Positions 37,390 through 40,145 of a stretch of 40,145 bases of DNA are shown here, in pieces. Source of the stretch: Multiplicimicrobium sp043718225 (GTDB lineage: Bacteria; Omnitrophota; Omnitrophia; Omnitrophales; Aquincolibacteriaceae). The stretch covers positions 1 to 40,145 of the forward strand of contig JAYSWD010000120.1 of assembly GCA_043718225.1 (NCBI GenBank), in the 5' to 3' direction. The notes below the pieces were generated by a model, which had not been told where the DNA came from, searched no databases, and was given only the letters and a program-made list of their open reading frames with translations. The translations under genes and the position numbers were made by a program. Position 1 is the first letter of the stretch. Each line of letters starts with the position of its first letter.

Positions 37390-39546
37390 TTAATTGTCCG
37401 CTCTCTTCTTAAAAAGGGCTTTTTTACCGAAAAAAGAAGCTCCGCTTAAATAAGGCAGAATGAACAGCGCGCCCAACGGCGTGAGGACAGTTCCAAGCAC
37501 CACCGACATTCCGAATCTTTGAGTCGGCGGAAAAGTGGAAAGCACAAAAATAGCAAATCCCGCGCAAACCACGATCGTTGACCAAAAAATAGGTTCAAAC
37601 AGATAAGAGGACGCTGACGCCCATGAATTCCATTCCCGGATGTTCAATCCCTTGCGCTTAATATAGACAACCATATGAATCATGGAGTCCACACCCATTC
37701 CGAGCGCCAAGTTCACGGCCGGAGCGGAAATCACATCAAGCGGCACGCGGAAGCATCCCAAAATCCCGAACATCACGGCCGGCACAAAATAAAGGCTGAT
37801 CAGCATCGCAATAGCGACACGCAGTGAACGCGAAAGAAATAAAGTCATCGTCAAAATAACGACGTTGAGCAATATTCCGCCGGATATCAAACTGGTATTC
37901 ACGAGCGCCGCCAACCGTCCCTGAAGCATAAAAACGCCGCCGATCAAATCCGGCTTAAACTTTTGGTCGATGACGATTTGCCTAATTCGCTCCACGGTTG
38001 TCAGCCTTTTTTCCTGAAGCGTGCTTTCATTCATGCGTAAAGTAAAAAGCGTTTGTTTACGGTCTTCGGTCACAAAATATTTCGCAACTTCGCCGAAACG
38101 CGCGCCGCCGAGAATATCCAGAAGCCACTCATTGGTCATAAAAAACGTAAGCGGTGAGCGTTTTGCTTCCGCTAAAAGCAGAGGGATCGAAACCACATTT
38201 CCCACCGCCGGGTCTTTTTCAAGCGCCTCATGCAATGCCCACATTTTTTTCATGGCGGCGTTGGTGTTTAACTCCGGATTCTCGGGGTCTGACACAACAA
38301 TATTAAGCGGGTTGCTACCGCCGTGCCGGTCAATGTATTCAATCCCGTTCCGCAGCTCGCTGCCTTTTTGAAAATAGGTAAATAAGCTCGGGTCGGTATT
38401 GAGCCTGTGAAAAGCAAGAAAAGATAAGCACACTAAAACTCCGCAAAGCGCGCTAATCCAGCCATGCTGTTTTTTAAAAAAGGATACGTCTTTGGGGCCG
38501 GCATAAGTTTTTGTCCGAAAAAATTTTGGAGATTTTTTCTGGCAGTTCAAAAAAAACGGATAAATGGCGTAAGCTCCCAGCAATGCGAAGAAAGTGCCCA
38601 CCGCGCCCGCAATGCCGAATTGCCGCAATGATTTTGCCTGCACAAAACTAAGGCTTAAAAAGCCCAACAGCGCCGTACTGGTGCTCCAAAGCGCGGCTTC
38701 AAAAGTTCCGTAGGCGGCTTTCCAGCCCGGATGGCTTTGCCCTTCGCCCGATTCCATGACCTGTTTCCAATCCGCGGTTAAAAAAGTAATGTGCGAAAGC
38801 GTCAGGACAAAAACAATCGTGGAAAGATTGGCGGTTAAAAATCCCATTTCGATGGATAACGCCTGATTTACGATCAAAGTCAGCGCGCTCGCGACAATGG
38901 AAGAGACTACCGTTCCCGCCACAATCCACCAGGACCGGAAAAGAAAAAGAAGAGTTACCGAAAAAAGCAGCAATGCCGTCACGCTGAATACTTTGAGGTC
39001 ACGGTGTAAATTTCTACGGATCATTTCCACAATGTAAGGGCCGCCGGATATCATGAGTTCAAAGCCGGGCGCCTGATGGTTGTCGCGAGCTTTTTCGATG
39101 CGCCGGATCACTTCCTCTTTCGGCTCATGCTTCAAAAAAAGAAAAAAAAGCGAGGCTTCTTCGCCCGCCAAGACTGACCGCCTCCAAAGCGGGCTTTTCA
39201 GCGCGTCTTCAATATCGCGCGGCCCGTGGCTCAGTGATTGCACCGCGTATATTTCCGGAAAATCAAGATAGGCTTCGCTTAATTTTTGGACATTCTGATA
39301 ATAAGTTTCGGAACGGATGTCTCCCTTCGCGCTGAGAACAACCTGCGCGGGCTGGGTAAAGATGGCGTTGATTTGCTTATCTTCTTTAAGCTGCGGGTCT
39401 TCATTGGAAAAGAAAAAATTGCTTTCGACTTGGGGATTCAGGTTAATGTAAGAAAACATGACCGTCAAAATAAAACAAGCCAGGCCGGACAAAAAAATGA
39501 CTGGCAGGTAGGTGTGAAACCAGGGTTGTTCTTTTTGCGGGGGCAT
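37390..39546 (-). CDS. RND-superfamily exporter, MMPL/HpnN-like
   Basis: A 718-residue protein with an N-terminal helix (TYLPVIFLSGLACFILTVMFSY), a large periplasmic loop (~35-185), five helices, a central helix near 355, a second periplasmic loop and five C-terminal helices: the 12-helix RND fold in the short MMPL form. GMGVDSMIHMVVYIKR in the second half is the G-x-G-x-D-x-x-I-H motif of this family. The first half has VLTLSHITFLTADW at the same place, without an Asp. Substrates of relatives are lipids or hopanoids. The substrate here is unknown. Confidence 0.88.
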   Translation of the reverse strand: MPPQKEQPWFHTYLPVIFLSGLACFILTVMFSYINLNPQVESNFFFSNEDPQLKEDKQINAIFTQPAQVVLSAKGDIRSETYYQNVQKLSEAYLDFPEIYAVQSLSHGPRDIEDALKSPLWRRSVLAGEEASLFFLFLKHEPKEEVIRRIEKARDNHQAPGFELMISGGPYIVEMIRRNLHRDLKVFSVTALLLFSVTLLFLFRSWWIVAGTVVSSIVASALTLIVNQALSIEMGFLTANLSTIVFVLTLSHITFLTADWKQVMESGEGQSHPGWKAAYGTFEAALWSTSTALLGFLSLSFVQAKSLRQFGIAGAVGTFFALLGAYAIYPFFLNCQKKSPKFFRTKTYAGPKDVSFFKKQHGWISALCGVLVCLSFLAFHRLNTDPSLFTYFQKGSELRNGIEYIDRHGGSNPLNIVVSDPENPELNTNAAMKKMWALHEALEKDPAVGNVVSIPLLLAEAKRSPLTFFMTNEWLLDILGGARFGEVAKYFVTEDRKQTLFTLRMNESTLQEKRLTTVERIRQIVIDQKFKPDLIGGVFMLQGRLAALVNTSLISGGILLNVVILTMTLFLSRSLRVAIAMLISLYFVPAVMFGILGCFRVPLDVISAPAVNLALGMGVDSMIHMVVYIKRKGLNIREWNSWASASSYLFEPIFWSTIVVCAGFAIFVLSTFPPTQRFGMSVVLGTVLTPLGALFILPYLSGASFFGKKALFKKRADN

Positions 39547-39651
39547 CGGGTGCTTTTCCTTTAATAGACGATACTCTTTTTTCTGAATACCTTCTACGAA
39601 AAATTAGTCAGCACCGCTTTAATCGGAGCTATCACTGTGTCCGATTTTTGC

Positions 39652-39689
39652 AAAAAAAAAAGACAGGCTGTCTTTCAAACAGCCTGTCT
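39652..39689 (-). terminator. Rho-independent terminator of the DUF378-like gene
   Basis: AGACAGGCTGT and ACAGCCTGTCT (39661-39671, 39679-39689) form an 11-bp perfect stem with a 7-base loop. On the minus strand nine T follow. It starts 13 bases after the DUF378-like stop. Confidence 0.93.
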
Positions 39690-39701
39690 CGTTAATTCCT
39701 T

Positions 39702-39920
39702 TTACTTCGTGCAGCCGGGGCAAGCTCTGAAAAGTTTAATCAGAGACATCAGTCCCGCTAAGCCCATGACTACATACAGAATCCGTACCACCACGGGCGC
39801 TTCGGCCAAGAGGCGTTCCAAATAATTAACCTGGGTCGCACCTTCGATCCCCAGATTCAGTAACCCTATGATCGCAATCACCCCGAAAACTTTGCACAAG
39901 ATACAAGTTTGTCCGAGCAT
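39702..39920 (-). CDS. DUF378-like small membrane protein
   Basis: A 72-residue protein with two membrane helices, KVFGVIAIIGLLNLGIEGA and VVRILYVVMGLAGLMSLI. The G-L-N-x-G and R-I-L-Y-V-V-x-G-L-A-G-L patterns match DUF378. Unusually, cysteines frame the protein: CILC near the N-terminus and CPGC at the end (CPGCTK). An AGGAGG Shine-Dalgarno precedes the ATG, and a terminator follows. Function unknown. Confidence 0.82.
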   Translation of the reverse strand: MLGQTCILCKVFGVIAIIGLLNLGIEGATQVNYLERLLAEAPVVVRILYVVMGLAGLMSLIKLFRACPGCTK

Positions 39921-40043
39921 GCTTACCTCCTGGTTAATGAACCGAATCTACCCTATTGAAGAGATCGGCATTGCCTGGGAAATCATGATGCTTTTGCGAG
40001 AGCTAAAATCGAAGATCTATGGCATATCCCGTTAATTCTGCCT

Positions 40044-40145
40044 TTAGCTGAGGGGTTTCTCGATTTCTTTGAGGTCTTTATCGGGTAAATACAACATCAG
40101 CAATCCCACAATAATGCCGCCCACAGCGGTAATCAGGGTGTTTCC
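40044..40145 (-). CDS. C-terminal end of a membrane protein (5' end outside window)
   Basis: The frame enters at the window edge and stops with TAA at 40044-40046. The visible 33 residues are NTLITAVGGIIVGLLMLYLP then DKDLKEIEKPLS: one membrane helix followed by a short charged cytoplasmic tail. Too little is seen for a family call. Confidence 0.6.
   Translation of the reverse strand, partial: GNTLITAVGGIIVGLLMLYLPDKDLKEIEKPLS

Noticed and set aside
39621..39649. AATCGGA...TCCGATTTTT stem-loop as a plus-strand terminator
   Set aside because: No plus-strand gene precedes it, and the stem is only seven base pairs.
1..40145. tRNA, rRNA, CRISPR arrays, integrase or transposase genes
   Set aside because: I looked for them by eye and saw none. 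Short dispersed repeats are present, but none is regularly spaced as in a CRISPR array.

Overview
The window reads as a chromosomal segment of a Gram-negative bacterium with an outer membrane: it has a TonB-dependent receptor, lipoproteins, periplasmic enzymes and an RND-type exporter. LL-diaminopimelate aminotransferase (dapL), B12 salvage, carbohydrate-binding exported proteins and families of short dispersed inverted repeats fit the PVC/Omnitrophota neighbourhood or a similar uncultured lineage. That placement is an inference; no rRNA or other marker gene lies in the window. No tRNA, rRNA, CRISPR array, complete transposon or prophage was recognised.

Layout. (1) 1-8649, minus strand: a cell-surface glycan cluster, visibly more AT-rich than the rest. 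In transcription order it holds an MsbA-like ABC exporter, a GT2, a NodZ/FUT8-like fucosyltransferase, a GT31-like transferase, an ExoM-like GT2, a GT4, a Wzy/WaaL-type ligase and a nucleotidyltransferase-like protein cut by the window edge. Three junctions are ATGA overlaps. (2) 8650-11426: a divergent spacer with a 37-bp palindrome, dapL, a DUF493 protein, an RNA 2',3'-cyclic phosphodiesterase and a DUF5522 protein. (3) 11427-17490: a composite repeat, then a minus-strand cobalamin operon. A B12 riboswitch leads to the TonB receptor, BtuF-, BtuC- and BtuD-like proteins and the cob(I)alamin adenosyltransferase. Together these import corrinoid and convert it to adenosylcobalamin, repressed by B12 through an RNA switch whose expression platform is visible. 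(4) 17568-23340: envelope and stress-type genes, including a 44-aa basic protein, an ElaB/DUF883 protein, a Gfo/Idh/MocA oxidoreductase, an exported DUF2383 protein, a DAO-Rieske fusion, an exported glutathione peroxidase and a CBM-like exported protein. (5) 23515-30095: a rhomboid-like membrane protein with a C-terminal zinc-finger-like tail, a haem-binding exported protein, a TPR-like exported protein, DoxX, a small lipoprotein, a chalcone-isomerase-like exported protein, DUF1475, a methyltransferase and an SGNH hydrolase. (6) 30335-33151, plus strand: a run of small, mostly exported Asn/Ser/Gly-rich proteins plus one polytopic membrane protein, with a shared Cys-Trp-Asp-Cys motif and a sigma-54-like promoter in front. 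This is the best candidate for an undescribed system. (7) 33166-35981, minus strand: a SET-domain protein, a DUF4442 hotdog protein, a lipoprotein whose 5' end carries an inserted repeat, and an alcohol dehydrogenase. (8) 36010-40145, minus strand: a membrane protein, a single-domain response regulator behind an RND/MMPL exporter, a DUF378-like small membrane protein with a strong terminator, and the end of another membrane protein.

The most notable non-coding signals are the riboswitch with its Shine-Dalgarno-sequestering hairpin, repeats nested inside repeats or inserted into coding sequence, and two promoters placed so close to their start codons that the mRNAs should be leaderless.
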